DNA of 64,000 nt from Selenomonas ruminantium subsp. lactilytica TAM6421 (GTDB taxonomy: Bacteria; Bacillota; Negativicutes; Selenomonadales; Selenomonadaceae), in the NCBI RefSeq assembly GCF_000284095.1, contig NC_017068.1, positions 1,426,001 through 1,490,000 of the forward strand. Direction: 5' to 3'. Position numbers and translations under genes: made by a program. Below the pieces are notes generated by a model. It worked only from the letters and a program-made list of their open reading frames with translations. It was not told the origin of the DNA and ran no database searches. Below are positions 15,426-24,062 of the stretch, one piece after another (the first letter of the stretch is position 1; every line of letters starts with the position of its first letter).

Positions 15426-16727
15426 ATGCAGCTCAAGAGAAATCAGGAACTCTTCCTACGGGATGGAAGGACTATTACTGTCGTAGATAAGCTGGGGGTT
15501 GGTGGTCAGGGGATCGTATATAAGGTTCGCCTCAGCTCTGGCGAGATGCGTGCTCTCAAATGGTACTATGGTGATAAGCTGAGCCGTCCTGAGGAATTTT
15601 ATCGTCATCTTGCGCAGAACATAGATGCCGGCAGTCCATCTGCGGCCTTTATCTGGCCGGAGGAACTTACGGAATGGGTAGATGGCACCTTTGGATATAT
15701 CATGTCACTTTTTCCGCAGGGGTATGTCGGTTTTTCCAAGTTTGTCACGGCAAGGGTAAACTTTAGCAACATTGATGCCATGATAAACGCTGCCCTTAAC
15801 ATTGTCACGGCCTTTATGGACTTGCATAACAAAGGCTACAACTACCAGGATCTGAACGATGGAAATTTCTCCATCAACCCTGCCAATGGTGATGTGCTGA
15901 TCTGTGATAACGACAACGTTGGCGGTCACGGCTTCGAGTCAGGGATTTTAGGCAAGGCACGTTATATGGCCCCGGAGGTGGTGCGAAAGGAAAAGAAACC
16001 GGATAAGCTGACAGATCGCTTCTCGTTGGCCGTGGTGTTGTTTATTCTCTTTATGGGGGATCATCCCTTAGAGGGGAAACGAACGAATGTCCCCGCGCTG
16101 ACCAGCAAATACGAAAAACGCTTCTTCGGTGAAAATCCTGTGTTTATCTTTGATCCGAAGGATGACAGCAATCGCCCGGTGCCAGGGCTTCATCGCAATG
16201 CTATCGCCAAATGGCCGTATTTCCCGAGCTATATCCAGGAAGCATTTATAACTTCCTTCAGCCAGGAAAGCCTTATGGAAGGAACTGGCCGTTTGTTGGA
16301 AGGAATGTGGCGTCATGTGCTGATAAGATTGAAATCATCCTTGGTGAAATGCCCGCACTGTCATGAACATGTCTTTGCTGAAGTTGGTACGTTTATCTGC
16401 CCATCGTGTGGTGGAGTGGTAAAGCCTGCAGGTTATGTAAGGTTTCCAAAACGGGCCAATATGGATATTGTTGTTCCTATTATGGGGGGGACAAGGCTTT
16501 TCGCCTATCATCTGGATGAGAATGGCCCAAATGATGAAAATGTTGCAGCTCATATCATGGAAAAGCCGGGGAAATTTGGCATCAAGAACGAATCTGCAAG
16601 TATATGGACAGTATCGGCACCGGATGGTTCACAGGCAATCAAGGAACCTGGTGATGTAGCTGTTATCGGAGAAGGCTTCAAGCTGGACTTCGGTCATGGT
16701 ATTATCGGTGAAATCGTCAAGAATTAA
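15426..16727 (+). CDS. Ser/Thr protein kinase with zinc ribbon and FHA-like tail
   Basis: A 433-aa protein. Residues about 15-290 are a kinase: LGVGGQGIVYKV (P-loop), ALKWY (ATP-binding Lys), YQDLNDGN (catalytic loop, His-Arg replaced by Tyr-Gln but Asp and Asn kept), CDNDN in place of DFG, and YMAPEV. Next comes a zinc ribbon (CPHC...CPSC). The last 90 residues are beta-rich and may be FHA-like. The architecture fits TerY-P type kinases, which act with a VWA protein and a PP2C phosphatase, exactly the next two genes. Its substrates are unknown. Confidence 0.85.
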   Translation: MQLKRNQELFLRDGRTITVVDKLGVGGQGIVYKVRLSSGEMRALKWYYGDKLSRPEEFYRHLAQNIDAGSPSAAFIWPEELTEWVDGTFGYIMSLFPQGYVGFSKFVTARVNFSNIDAMINAALNIVTAFMDLHNKGYNYQDLNDGNFSINPANGDVLICDNDNVGGHGFESGILGKARYMAPEVVRKEKKPDKLTDRFSLAVVLFILFMGDHPLEGKRTNVPALTSKYEKRFFGENPVFIFDPKDDSNRPVPGLHRNAIAKWPYFPSYIQEAFITSFSQESLMEGTGRLLEGMWRHVLIRLKSSLVKCPHCHEHVFAEVGTFICPSCGGVVKPAGYVRFPKRANMDIVVPIMGGTRLFAYHLDENGPNDENVAAHIMEKPGKFGIKNESASIWTVSAPDGSQAIKEPGDVAVIGEGFKLDFGHGIIGEIVKN

Positions 16728-16740
16728 GGAGGAGACAATA

Positions 16741-17469
16741 ATGGCTGGTATTTTAGATAAGGTAGAGATGACAAGGCGTATGTGCCCCGTGATTTTCCTG
16801 GTGGATACATCAGGAAGTATGGATGGAGCGCCGATAGGGGCTGTGAATTCGGCTATTGAAGGCGTGCTGCCTGAACTCTGTGTCATGAACGATGAGAATG
16901 CAGATGCTGAGATAAATGTGGCCATCATGAGTTTTTCTGGTGGTGCTGATTGGGTGACGGGAGAAAAACTTCTGCCACCGCAGAATGTAGCCTGGAATGG
17001 TCTGGATGCAATCGGTCCTACGGAAATGGGCGTAGCTTTTCGCGAGCTGGGTAAAAAACTTTCTATAGAGACAGGATTTATGCGCCGCGCCAGCGGTTCG
17101 GTAGCTCCCGTATTGTTCCTGCTCTCTGACGGTGCTCCCACGGATGATTACAAATCGGCGTTGGCCAAACTCAAAGAAAATAACTGGTATAAGGTAGCTG
17201 TTCGGGTGGCAATAGGCTATGGAGATGCAGATGACAATATCCTGGCGGAGTTTACCGGCAATCGAGAAACCGTCCTGCATACGAATTCCCCGGAAGATCT
17301 GAAGAAGATGATTCGTTTTGTATCTATTACATCATCTATGGTGGCAAGCCATAAGGTTGCCACGAATACTACGGAAGATGCTCCGGATGACAATACTGCA
17401 GCATTAGCGGAAGAATTGGAAGCTCAGGGTGGTGAGATGACAACAGCTTCAGCAGAAGAAGCGTGGTAA
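16741..17469 (+). CDS. TerY-like VWA domain protein
   Basis: A 242-aa von Willebrand factor A protein. The metal-ion site is complete: VDTSGSMDG (DxSxS), a Thr in GPTEMG and SDGAPTDD. The C-terminal 40 residues are acidic and disordered. TerY-like VWA proteins occur with a kinase and a PP2C phosphatase in Ter stress systems, and that triad is present here in order. GGAGG precedes the ATG. It probably presents or assembles phosphorylated partners. Confidence 0.85.
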   Translation: MAGILDKVEMTRRMCPVIFLVDTSGSMDGAPIGAVNSAIEGVLPELCVMNDENADAEINVAIMSFSGGADWVTGEKLLPPQNVAWNGLDAIGPTEMGVAFRELGKKLSIETGFMRRASGSVAPVLFLLSDGAPTDDYKSALAKLKENNWYKVAVRVAIGYGDADDNILAEFTGNRETVLHTNSPEDLKKMIRFVSITSSMVASHKVATNTTEDAPDDNTAALAEELEAQGGEMTTASAEEAW

Positions 17470-17499
17470 TTGAAGGAAATACAGGAGGGAGGGGCGAAA

Positions 17500-18447
17500 G
17501 TGTCCTATAGAATATATTCTCTGTCCAGGCTTGGCGAAAAATATGCCAGACATGGTTTCAGATGTCAGGACAGTTCAGGGAACTGTACAAAAAACGGTGT
17601 GCAGATTGTCGCTGTGGCAGATGGCCATGGAGCTGGCGATTGTTTCAGAAGTGAAATAGGAGCCAATATTGCTATAGACATGGTATTCTGCGAGGCGCTG
17701 CCCCTTCTCTATGAAGAAGACCATCCTTTTAGTGAACAAGGCATAAAAAATTTCAAGTACAGGTTATGGCAAAGTTGGCAGAAAGCAGTGAAGAGTGATT
17801 GGGATAACCGATTAACGCTTGGAAAGTTGGGTGAAAATGAAGCCCGCTATGAACTGGTCAGTGATAAATATAGATTACGCTACCAGAAAGAGAGTGATAA
17901 ATATCTTTACACGGCTTATGGCACCACACTATTGGCCGCTATTGCCATCAAGAATGAATTGCTGCTTTTGCAGATAGGCGATGGTTCAGCAGTAGTCTTA
18001 TGTGCTAACGGCTTATTCATCTTGCCAGTTCCTCAGGATGAGGAAAATTTTCTCAATGTCACTACAAGCCTGTCAGATGAGAATGCTGACCAGAAGATTC
18101 GCCATGCGGTGCTATCCCTCGATAAAACCTCCAGTACCTATCCTGTAGCTGTATTTTTATCTAGTGATGGCGTGGATGATTGTTTTCCTGCCTATCAGAA
18201 TGAGGAGCATCTCTTTAAGTTTTACAAGGTATTGATAGAAACCGCATTGGCAGAAAATACTGAGTCCCTGTTTACCGAGCTTTCTCATGATGTATTGGCA
18301 GACATGTCCGTCAAGGGCAGCCATGATGATATATCGATGGGGATTATGATGACTGAGGATATGGAACTGCTAGGGAAGGCTTGCAGCGATATAAGTCTGC
18401 CACAAAGTGCCATGGATGATGAAGCTGGACAGGAGGTGACAGAATAA
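17500..18447 (+). CDS. PP2C-type Ser/Thr phosphatase
   Basis: A 315-aa protein phosphatase of the PPM/PP2C family: VADGHGAG (metal-binding Asp), a GTTLLAA-like core, QIGDGSAVV, LSSDGVDD and GSHDDIS near the end, so all metal-ligand positions look intact. The GTG start at 17500 is preferred to an upstream TTG because GGAGGGAGGGG lies before it. It reverses the action of the kinase at 15426 within the triad. The stop overlaps the start of the next gene (TAATG). Confidence 0.85.
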   Translation: MSYRIYSLSRLGEKYARHGFRCQDSSGNCTKNGVQIVAVADGHGAGDCFRSEIGANIAIDMVFCEALPLLYEEDHPFSEQGIKNFKYRLWQSWQKAVKSDWDNRLTLGKLGENEARYELVSDKYRLRYQKESDKYLYTAYGTTLLAAIAIKNELLLLQIGDGSAVVLCANGLFILPVPQDEENFLNVTTSLSDENADQKIRHAVLSLDKTSSTYPVAVFLSSDGVDDCFPAYQNEEHLFKFYKVLIETALAENTESLFTELSHDVLADMSVKGSHDDISMGIMMTEDMELLGKACSDISLPQSAMDDEAGQEVTE

Positions 18448-19316
18448 TGCTTAGCCTGGCAACGTTAGGCGAGTATCTACAAAGGAATCCTGCCCTTATG
18501 GAAAATCGCATACTGCTTCAAGGAGTTCTGAGGGATATATTTCCGCAGGATAAACTGATCGTGAACCTATTGCTTATGGGATTTGACGAGGATATATTTT
18601 CTCTGGTGGGGACAAATCTTTCTGAAGTGCAGCTTACTAAGTTGGCTGGCTCTATTGTGAACAACCACGGCGTAAGTGAGGAAAATGCCATCTATATCAT
18701 CGACACATGGCTGGGCATAGTGTTTCAGGAGAACCTGCCTGCTGCCTTTGGAAATGTCAGAAGGCAGCAGAATAATCACAGTCAAGCTGCAGCCCAAAAC
18801 ATGAATGTGGCAATATCATTAACTCCAGGAGGTATTCGCCGTTTGTCTGTAGCCGATGTACGGGAGGTATTCTTCCGGGCTAAGGAAAGGTTGATGCGTA
18901 AGTGTCGTTTTGCCCGCAGTCAGGACATGGGAACATGGGATGTGGTCGATATGCGCAGCAACAATCACTACAGCAGAGGCATTAACCAACGGGAAAGAAG
19001 TTTGCTTGTGAAAAAACTGGGTAAAGGGCACTATCAGGAAGCGGATTTCGCATATATCCGGACAAAATCCGATATGACCACCTCGTGGGGACTAACCTAC
19101 GATAGCATCGTCATCACAGCATTGAAAGACCTGCTGATTCCCTTTGCAGATATTGACTATGTAGAATCACAACGTGGCTTTTTTACAGATACCATGACGA
19201 TTATCTTGAAAGATGGCAGGATTTATGAACTGGATGAGCATCAGATGATGGCTACACCGGTTTATGATAATATTTCAGACCTGGCTGGTTTTCTGAATGT
19301 CATAAAGGAGATGTGA
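18447..19316 (+). CDS. Unknown protein with helical N-terminus and PH-like C-terminus
   Basis: A 289-aa protein. Residues about 20-100 (DKLIVNLLLMGFDEDIFSLV, then SEENAIYIIDTWLG) resemble a helical module common at the ends of bacterial kinases and VWA proteins. A Gln/Asn-rich linker follows. Residues about 200-285 have an alternating strand pattern (SIVITALKDLLIPFADIDYV, TMTIILKDGRIYEL) that suggests a PH-like domain. It is translationally coupled to the phosphatase, so it is part of the triad's complex. Confidence 0.7.
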   Translation: MLSLATLGEYLQRNPALMENRILLQGVLRDIFPQDKLIVNLLLMGFDEDIFSLVGTNLSEVQLTKLAGSIVNNHGVSEENAIYIIDTWLGIVFQENLPAAFGNVRRQQNNHSQAAAQNMNVAISLTPGGIRRLSVADVREVFFRAKERLMRKCRFARSQDMGTWDVVDMRSNNHYSRGINQRERSLLVKKLGKGHYQEADFAYIRTKSDMTTSWGLTYDSIVITALKDLLIPFADIDYVESQRGFFTDTMTIILKDGRIYELDEHQMMATPVYDNISDLAGFLNVIKEM

Positions 19317-19322
19317 TGGAAG

Positions 19323-19739
19323 ATGAAAAATGTTAGTGAGAAAGACTTCCAGGATGTAGATATGGGGAAATACGCTGATGAATATACAGAGAACGGATTT
19401 TGGGTGAAACTACGTGACAATGTAGCCAATATAGGTATTGCACTTATCTATAAGGCGTTGCAGCTCTATTATGTTGCCCAGTCGCCAAACTGCCCGAAAA
19501 AGGTAAAGGCTGGTATATATGCAGCCTTGGGTTACCTCATATCTCCCATCGACCTTATCCCAGATTTCACTCCGATTGCAGGCTATGCTGATGATGCGAC
19601 GGCTATTGGAATGGCATTGCTCTTGGCACAGATGTATATAACTGAAGATATAAATGCGCAGGCAAGAAATAAAATCCATGATTTGTTCGGAGAAAACGCT
19701 GTAGCAAGACTGGAGGATAGCAACGATTATCATGGATGA
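19323..19739 (+). CDS. DUF1232 (YkvA-like) membrane protein
   Basis: A 138-aa protein with the DUF1232 signature AALGYLISPIDLIPDFTPIAGYADD around residues 65-90, followed by a hydrophobic segment (IGMALLLAQMY). DUF1232 proteins are small predicted membrane proteins of unknown role that often accompany stress systems. It lies 6 bases after the preceding gene and closes this part of the operon. Confidence 0.8.
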   Translation: MKNVSEKDFQDVDMGKYADEYTENGFWVKLRDNVANIGIALIYKALQLYYVAQSPNCPKKVKAGIYAALGYLISPIDLIPDFTPIAGYADDATAIGMALLLAQMYITEDINAQARNKIHDLFGENAVARLEDSNDYHG

Positions 19740-19835
19740 AGGCAGCTGAAAAAGTATTCCAAAGAAAATTGTCATAATATTTAAGAAACATAGGGCTGTA
19801 CAATCAGGATGATGTTAGCGAAGGAGGGATGCCAT

Positions 19836-20129
19836 ATGGCTAACCAGATATTGGATGTATTGCTTGGCAGCTTGTTGGGGACGCAGGCTGAATCAATCGC
19901 TTCCAGCCAACATAGACACGAACTGGTGCGGGGGGATGTGATATGCGTCAGAGATGGGTTCTCTAATCGGTATGGTGTATGGACAGGGAAAAATGTTATC
20001 ATGTACGGCAATGGCCTACATGGAATCAAAGATGTTCATAAACGTTCCCTGAAAAAATTCCTAAGAGGAGCATCTGGCTACTCCATTTGTCTGTTTCCTA
20101 AAAAATACGGGCATCCGAGGCGAATATAG
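19836..20129 (+). CDS. LRAT/NlpC-like domain, N-terminal half before in-frame stop
   Basis: A 97-aa product behind AAGGAGGGATG. The segment HELVRGDVICVRDG, then YGVWTGKNVIMYG, matches the opening of LRAT-type thiol-hydrolase domains, but the catalytic His at the strand start is replaced (NRYGVW). The frame hits TAG at 20127-20129, and the missing second half of the same domain follows in the same frame. It is either a nonsense-mutated gene or a readthrough product. Confidence 0.6.
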   Translation: MANQILDVLLGSLLGTQAESIASSQHRHELVRGDVICVRDGFSNRYGVWTGKNVIMYGNGLHGIKDVHKRSLKKFLRGASGYSICLFPKKYGHPRRI

Positions 20130-20378
20130 GCTATCTCGCCAATTCAAGGCGTGGTAATGCCTCAAAATAAGATTTGGAGAATGCTGGAACAGGCGGAAAA
20201 AGTAAGGCGATACAAGTGGTATTCTCCAGAAGAAACTGCTGTCCGTGCCGAAAAGGCGATTGGGCGGAGCGATTTTTCCAGTAGTGAGCACTTTGCTGTG
20301 TGGTGCAAGACCAGTATTGCTGAATCTCATGAGATGGAAACCTTGCGAGAGGTCTTGGAAAGTATAATAGCCTACTAG
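20130..20378 (+). pseudogene. LRAT-like domain, C-terminal half after in-frame stop
   Basis: In the same frame as 19836-20129 and directly after its TAG. SPEETAVRAEKAIGR and then SSSEHFAVWCKTSI match the LRAT end (NNCEHFAxWC). The catalytic Cys of NCEHF is Ser here and about three residues before it are missing. With the changed His in the first half, the ancestral enzyme was probably already inactive. No own ribosome binding site. Confidence 0.6.
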
Positions 20379-20476
20379 GAACATATATGATGCTAAATTC
20401 AGAAAAATAAGTAAAACATGGAAGGAATAAGCACAAAAACGGCGAAACAATAGAAAAAAGGGGAGGTGTCGCCATT

Positions 20477-21106
20477 ATGAATTTGAAAGAAGCTTTTCAG
20501 GCACAAAACACAATCGTTGACCTGATGGATTATATCGCCAGCTATCTGGCTAAAGAAGACAACGTGATGACCATTACGGAGAAACATCTCCGCAGCAAGG
20601 CTTTGGCCGGGCAGCAGGATGAGAGTGTCGATGTCAGCAATAAGTCTGAGGAAATGTTCGATGTAGGTAAGCTTATCAGCATTTGGCAGCAACTGCTTGT
20701 AGAAAAGGAGAAGCTGGGACAGGCCATTGGCAAAGCCAAAGCAAATATGGCGTTCAATCTGGATGTGGCGGTAGATATCAACAAATGCCGTCATGAATTC
20801 TTGCCGTACATTGAGAAACTGGCTAACCGCAAGAGCTCCCATGAGCTTCAAAAGGGCGAGGGCCGAGGCTATGTCTTCAACAATGAAGGCAATCAGACTG
20901 CTTACTGTTATGACATAGACCGTGTCATGACCATAGACTATGACAGGAACAAGGTTCGAAACGTTGTGAAGGAGGTTAACCGTACGGCGGATGAGCTATC
21001 TATCAAAATAGATGAGGCCCTGCTTCAGACACAGGTGGATTATGAGTTGAAGTTCGACCTGGTTGGCAAGGAAAGTTTCATACTGGAAGAACTGATGGAA
21101 AAATAA
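20477..21106 (+). CDS. Coiled-coil protein of unknown function
   Basis: A 209-aa helical protein. It opens LKEAFQAQNTIVDLMDYI and has a middle segment WQQLLVEKEKLGQAIGKAKANM. After a short strand pair (YCYDIDRVMTIDYDRN) it ends in a coiled coil (VKEVNRTADELSIKIDEALL). The layout recalls DIP1984-type proteins and the protein at 7645, but similarity is too weak for an assignment. AGGGGAGG precedes the ATG by about 10 bases. Confidence 0.65.
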   Translation: MNLKEAFQAQNTIVDLMDYIASYLAKEDNVMTITEKHLRSKALAGQQDESVDVSNKSEEMFDVGKLISIWQQLLVEKEKLGQAIGKAKANMAFNLDVAVDINKCRHEFLPYIEKLANRKSSHELQKGEGRGYVFNNEGNQTAYCYDIDRVMTIDYDRNKVRNVVKEVNRTADELSIKIDEALLQTQVDYELKFDLVGKESFILEELMEK

Positions 21107-21177
21107 GGCTCTGCAAATTCTCTCATGGGATTTAGTAACTCACAAATAAAATAAGACGGATAGGGAGGTTTATAAAA

Positions 21178-21426
21178 ATGTATATTCTAAAGGAAGTCAA
21201 AGATAACGGCGACTCGAAGGAATATTCCTTCGAATCTTTTGAGGAAGCCCAAGCATTGCTAAATGAAAAGGCTGAGGCTGATAAGGCTGCACAAGTTGAT
21301 AGTTGTGATATTTTGCATGGTGATGATATTTACAATAGGGTTACGCATGGCACCAATAAATATTATTATCTCAAAATTGAAGGCTTGAATAATCCAAACC
21401 CTACTTTTGATTCGATTAGCTTTTAG
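21178..21426 (+). CDS. Hypothetical 82-aa protein
   Basis: A small acidic protein starting MYILKEVKDNGDSKEYSF, with a strand-helix-strand look and no known domain. The ATG follows a strong TAGGGAGG ribosome binding site. It stands between the coiled-coil gene at 20477 and a gene-poor stretch. Confidence 0.6.
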   Translation: MYILKEVKDNGDSKEYSFESFEEAQALLNEKAEADKAAQVDSCDILHGDDIYNRVTHGTNKYYYLKIEGLNNPNPTFDSISF

Positions 21427-21890
21427 CTGAGAGTATTGTATAAACGGAACTCAAGTCTGCTTTCTGGGTGTTGACTTTTTGCTTGCTTTATTTCACAGAG
21501 TATATTAATGAATGGTTGCAGAGCCAAAAATAATCATCGAGCGGCATTAGCCGCTTGAGCAGGGACAGGCAACAGAGGGAATTCGGTTCAGATGCAGATG
21601 AACTGTGAGGCTGCATAAAATAATGAAGAATGGCTTATGTTAAATACATATAAAAGTATGGTAGATTGGAACCAGGAGACCAGCTCCAAATCCAAATTCT
21701 TCGCCAAAACTTATCATGTATCGTTCAGACGCTATTCGATCTGCGATAAGTCGCCAAATTAAAATATCTCCAATTCATAGGATCATTTCGTGCTATCACC
21801 CGTTTTCTTTTCTTAAATGTCCCTAATGGGGACAGCTTGATTTGTACAATGTTGTTTCGGCAACAACGTACAGAAATGGGAGGAACTTTG
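21427..21890. other. Gene-poor stretch
   Basis: No convincing gene in 460 bases. Two small hairpins are visible, AGCGGC-ATTA-GCCGCT (21540-21555) and TGTCCC-TAAT-GGGGACA (21819-21834). It marks the border between the palindrome-controlled region and the second module and may contain the promoter of the large operon, although I see no clear -35/-10 pair. Confidence 0.5.
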
Positions 21891-22037
21891 GTGGCTGTCT
21901 CTGCTCAAGCGGTTAATGTAAACTGCATATTGCTACCGAAAGGAACATACATAGGAACTGAAACCAAATCTGTTGTTGATATGCTGGAGGTTTGTCAAAT
22001 TCTCGCAGATCTTCAGGATGCTTTTACGTTGCGATAA
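21891..22037 (+). CDS. Possible 48-aa small protein
   Basis: A GTG start with GGGAGGA 7 bases upstream opens 48 codons (VAVSAQAVNVNCILLPKGTY at the start). Nothing similar is known to me. It precedes the large operon by 110 bases and could be a leader peptide or chance. Confidence 0.3.
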   Translation: MAVSAQAVNVNCILLPKGTYIGTETKSVVDMLEVCQILADLQDAFTLR

Positions 22038-22149
22038 TTGGTGATTTTTACCAAAAGGGTGACATAGCATATAGGTAAATAAAAGCCATATGCCGAATAA
22101 TAAAATATCGATTCTGGCATTTACAATAATTTTACAGGAGGAGATTTAT

Positions 22150-22881
22150 ATGGCCTTTAACCCGGCAAATTATCAGGTATCTACCAAAGAGAGATGTATG
22201 TCCGTGGTATTGTTGCTGGATGTCAGCTACTCCATGGATGGGGAGAAAATAGACCGCCTTTATGATGCGGTGACGGAAATGCTAGGTACTTTCGTTGCTC
22301 ATACGAGAAGCGACGAGATGCCATATAAGGTCGCCATCATAACATTCGGGCAAACGGTCGATTGCCATACCCGCTATACGGATGCCAAGCTGCTTAGTAA
22401 TCTGCCCCGCTTTTACGCTAATGGCAGCACACCGCTGGGCACGGCCCTGCGTATGGCCAAAGGCATGATTGAAGATCGTGAAGAAACTCCTACCCGTTGG
22501 TATGGGCCGACTACTATTCTGGTTAGTGACGGCTACCCAAATGATTCCGGATGGGAAGTGGCTATGCACGATTTCATCAACAATGGGCGCACATCTAGGC
22601 GTCAACGTATTTCGGTCGCTATTGGTAACGATGCTGATGAGGAGATGTTGAAAAGTTTTGCCAGCAATGCGGAACTTTTCTTCAAAGCTGATGATGCCAG
22701 CAAGATTGCAGATATATTTGAAAAAGTCACGCGGTCAGTTGAAGCCGAAAGACAACATTTAACAAATAGTGGTCCAGCTTCTATGCCTAAGCCGCAAACT
22801 AGTAGTAAGCTTGCTCCTAGGATCAGTCGCCGTGATACTGTCAAGAAAAACCTTGAAGAAGATGATGATGATTGGAATTGA
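22150..22881 (+). CDS. VWA domain protein (second module)
   Basis: A 243-aa von Willebrand factor A protein with an intact metal site: LLDVSYSMDG (DxSxS), GSTPLG (Thr) and VSDGYPNDSG (Asp). The acidic tail ends EEDDDDWN. ATG 22150 has GGAGGAG 5 bases before it. It opens an operon of ten genes with mostly overlapping or closely spaced ends. It is a distant relative of the VWA protein at 16741 and probably has the same job in this second TerY-P type system. Confidence 0.85.
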   Translation: MAFNPANYQVSTKERCMSVVLLLDVSYSMDGEKIDRLYDAVTEMLGTFVAHTRSDEMPYKVAIITFGQTVDCHTRYTDAKLLSNLPRFYANGSTPLGTALRMAKGMIEDREETPTRWYGPTTILVSDGYPNDSGWEVAMHDFINNGRTSRRQRISVAIGNDADEEMLKSFASNAELFFKADDASKIADIFEKVTRSVEAERQHLTNSGPASMPKPQTSSKLAPRISRRDTVKKNLEEDDDDWN

Positions 22882-22887
22882 TAAGCC

Positions 22888-23355
22888 ATGGACAGAGACA
22901 TTAATATAGTATTTGATTTGTCAGGCAGCATGGCGGAACTGGGGAAAATACGCATCCTAAAATCATTGGCAGCACGTCTAATACCTCTAGTCAGTAGGCA
23001 CGGGGACGTAGTGCATTTTTGGGGCTGGCGCGAGGCGGTAACGCCCTTAAAAGGGCCGCGCGATATGGTTCTTGCTGCCAATAATTCCCAAGGATTAATT
23101 GATTTCATTGGAGACAATGGTTTCGGCGGAAAATATTTGTTGCTGAGTGATGGCCTTTGGGCTGCGGAGATAACCGACCAAATAAAACAACAAGTGACCA
23201 CCACGCGCTCTTGCCTAGTGGCAGTCGCCATTGGAGCGGATGCCAACAGTTGGTCGCTCTCCCAAATCAGCCATGGACAGACAATGTATAGTTCGGCCGA
23301 CATCGTGACAGCAGTGCAATTGTTGTGCTGTGCTGATATGGAGGTTTCTTCATGA
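22888..23355 (+). CDS. Short second VWA-like protein
   Basis: A 155-aa minimal VWA domain: NIVFDLSGSMAELGK supplies DxSxS and LLLSDGLW the later Asp site. It is shorter than usual and lacks the tail of the preceding VWA protein. Its stop overlaps the start of the phosphatase (ATGA). Two adjacent VWA genes suggest a heterodimer or competing partners for one phosphorylated target. Confidence 0.8.
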   Translation: MDRDINIVFDLSGSMAELGKIRILKSLAARLIPLVSRHGDVVHFWGWREAVTPLKGPRDMVLAANNSQGLIDFIGDNGFGGKYLLLSDGLWAAEITDQIKQQVTTTRSCLVAVAIGADANSWSLSQISHGQTMYSSADIVTAVQLLCCADMEVSS

Positions 23356-24062
23356 AATATGGCGGCCTATCATTGGTAGGTTCCTATCATTCGGTAAATC
23401 AAGATTGCTACGCTGCCCGTCAGGTAACAGGAGGTTACGTACTGGCGGTATCCGACGGGCTGGGCAGTCACATTCATTCGCAGGCTGGTTCTGCCGCTTT
23501 ATGCACAGCAGCCTGTGAACTAGCAAATTCGCTGGAGTGTCGCTTGGTGAGCCAGGAGCTGTTTCTGCAAAAGCTGCATGAGCTGTGGCTGGACTTGTTG
23601 GCTAAAGCCTGTCTGAAGGTGAAGGATTGTCGTGCCACGGCTTTGATAGGAGTGGTCGGGGAAAAAGATCTGTGGCTCTTCCGCTTAGGGGATGGATTTA
23701 TCGGTGCAGTCGTTGATGACGTAGTTTGTGTGATGTTTGATGACAAAGACGAGCATTGTATAAACGAGACTGACTGTCTGGGCAGCACGTTGGAGCTTGA
23801 TTTGTGGGAGTTTCACCACTTTCAATGCCAATCCTTTCGTGGGATAGTGGCTGGTACAGATGGGCTGATGTTGCCCAGTGCAATCCCACCGTTGACAGAT
23901 TTTACACGGGAATTTTGCATGGCCTATCGTGACATGGATCTGCCGGCAATCTTGAAGGACATTGGCGATTGGTTGCCAAAATACAAAGGGATTGACGACA
24001 AGACTTTGGCGTTTATCATCGAGGATAGAGCAAAAGGGGACGAAGATAGTGGAAATAACTGA
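23352..24062 (+). CDS. PP2C-type phosphatase (second module)
   Basis: A 236-aa phosphatase: SVNQD near residue 17, AVSDGLGSH (metal Asp), FRLGDGFIG, GTDGLM and the C-terminal DDKT Asp pair. It is compact compared with the phosphatase at 17500 and only distantly related. The kinase gene overlaps its 3' end by 14 bases, so the two are made together. Confidence 0.85.
   Translation: MKYGGLSLVGSYHSVNQDCYAARQVTGGYVLAVSDGLGSHIHSQAGSAALCTAACELANSLECRLVSQELFLQKLHELWLDLLAKACLKVKDCRATALIGVVGEKDLWLFRLGDGFIGAVVDDVVCVMFDDKDEHCINETDCLGSTLELDLWEFHHFQCQSFRGIVAGTDGLMLPSAIPPLTDFTREFCMAYRDMDLPAILKDIGDWLPKYKGIDDKTLAFIIEDRAKGDEDSGNN

Noticed and set aside
14973-19739. Classical tellurite resistance operon
   Set aside because: The triad fits Ter-linked signalling, but no TerA, TerB, TerC, TerD or TerZ gene is visible.
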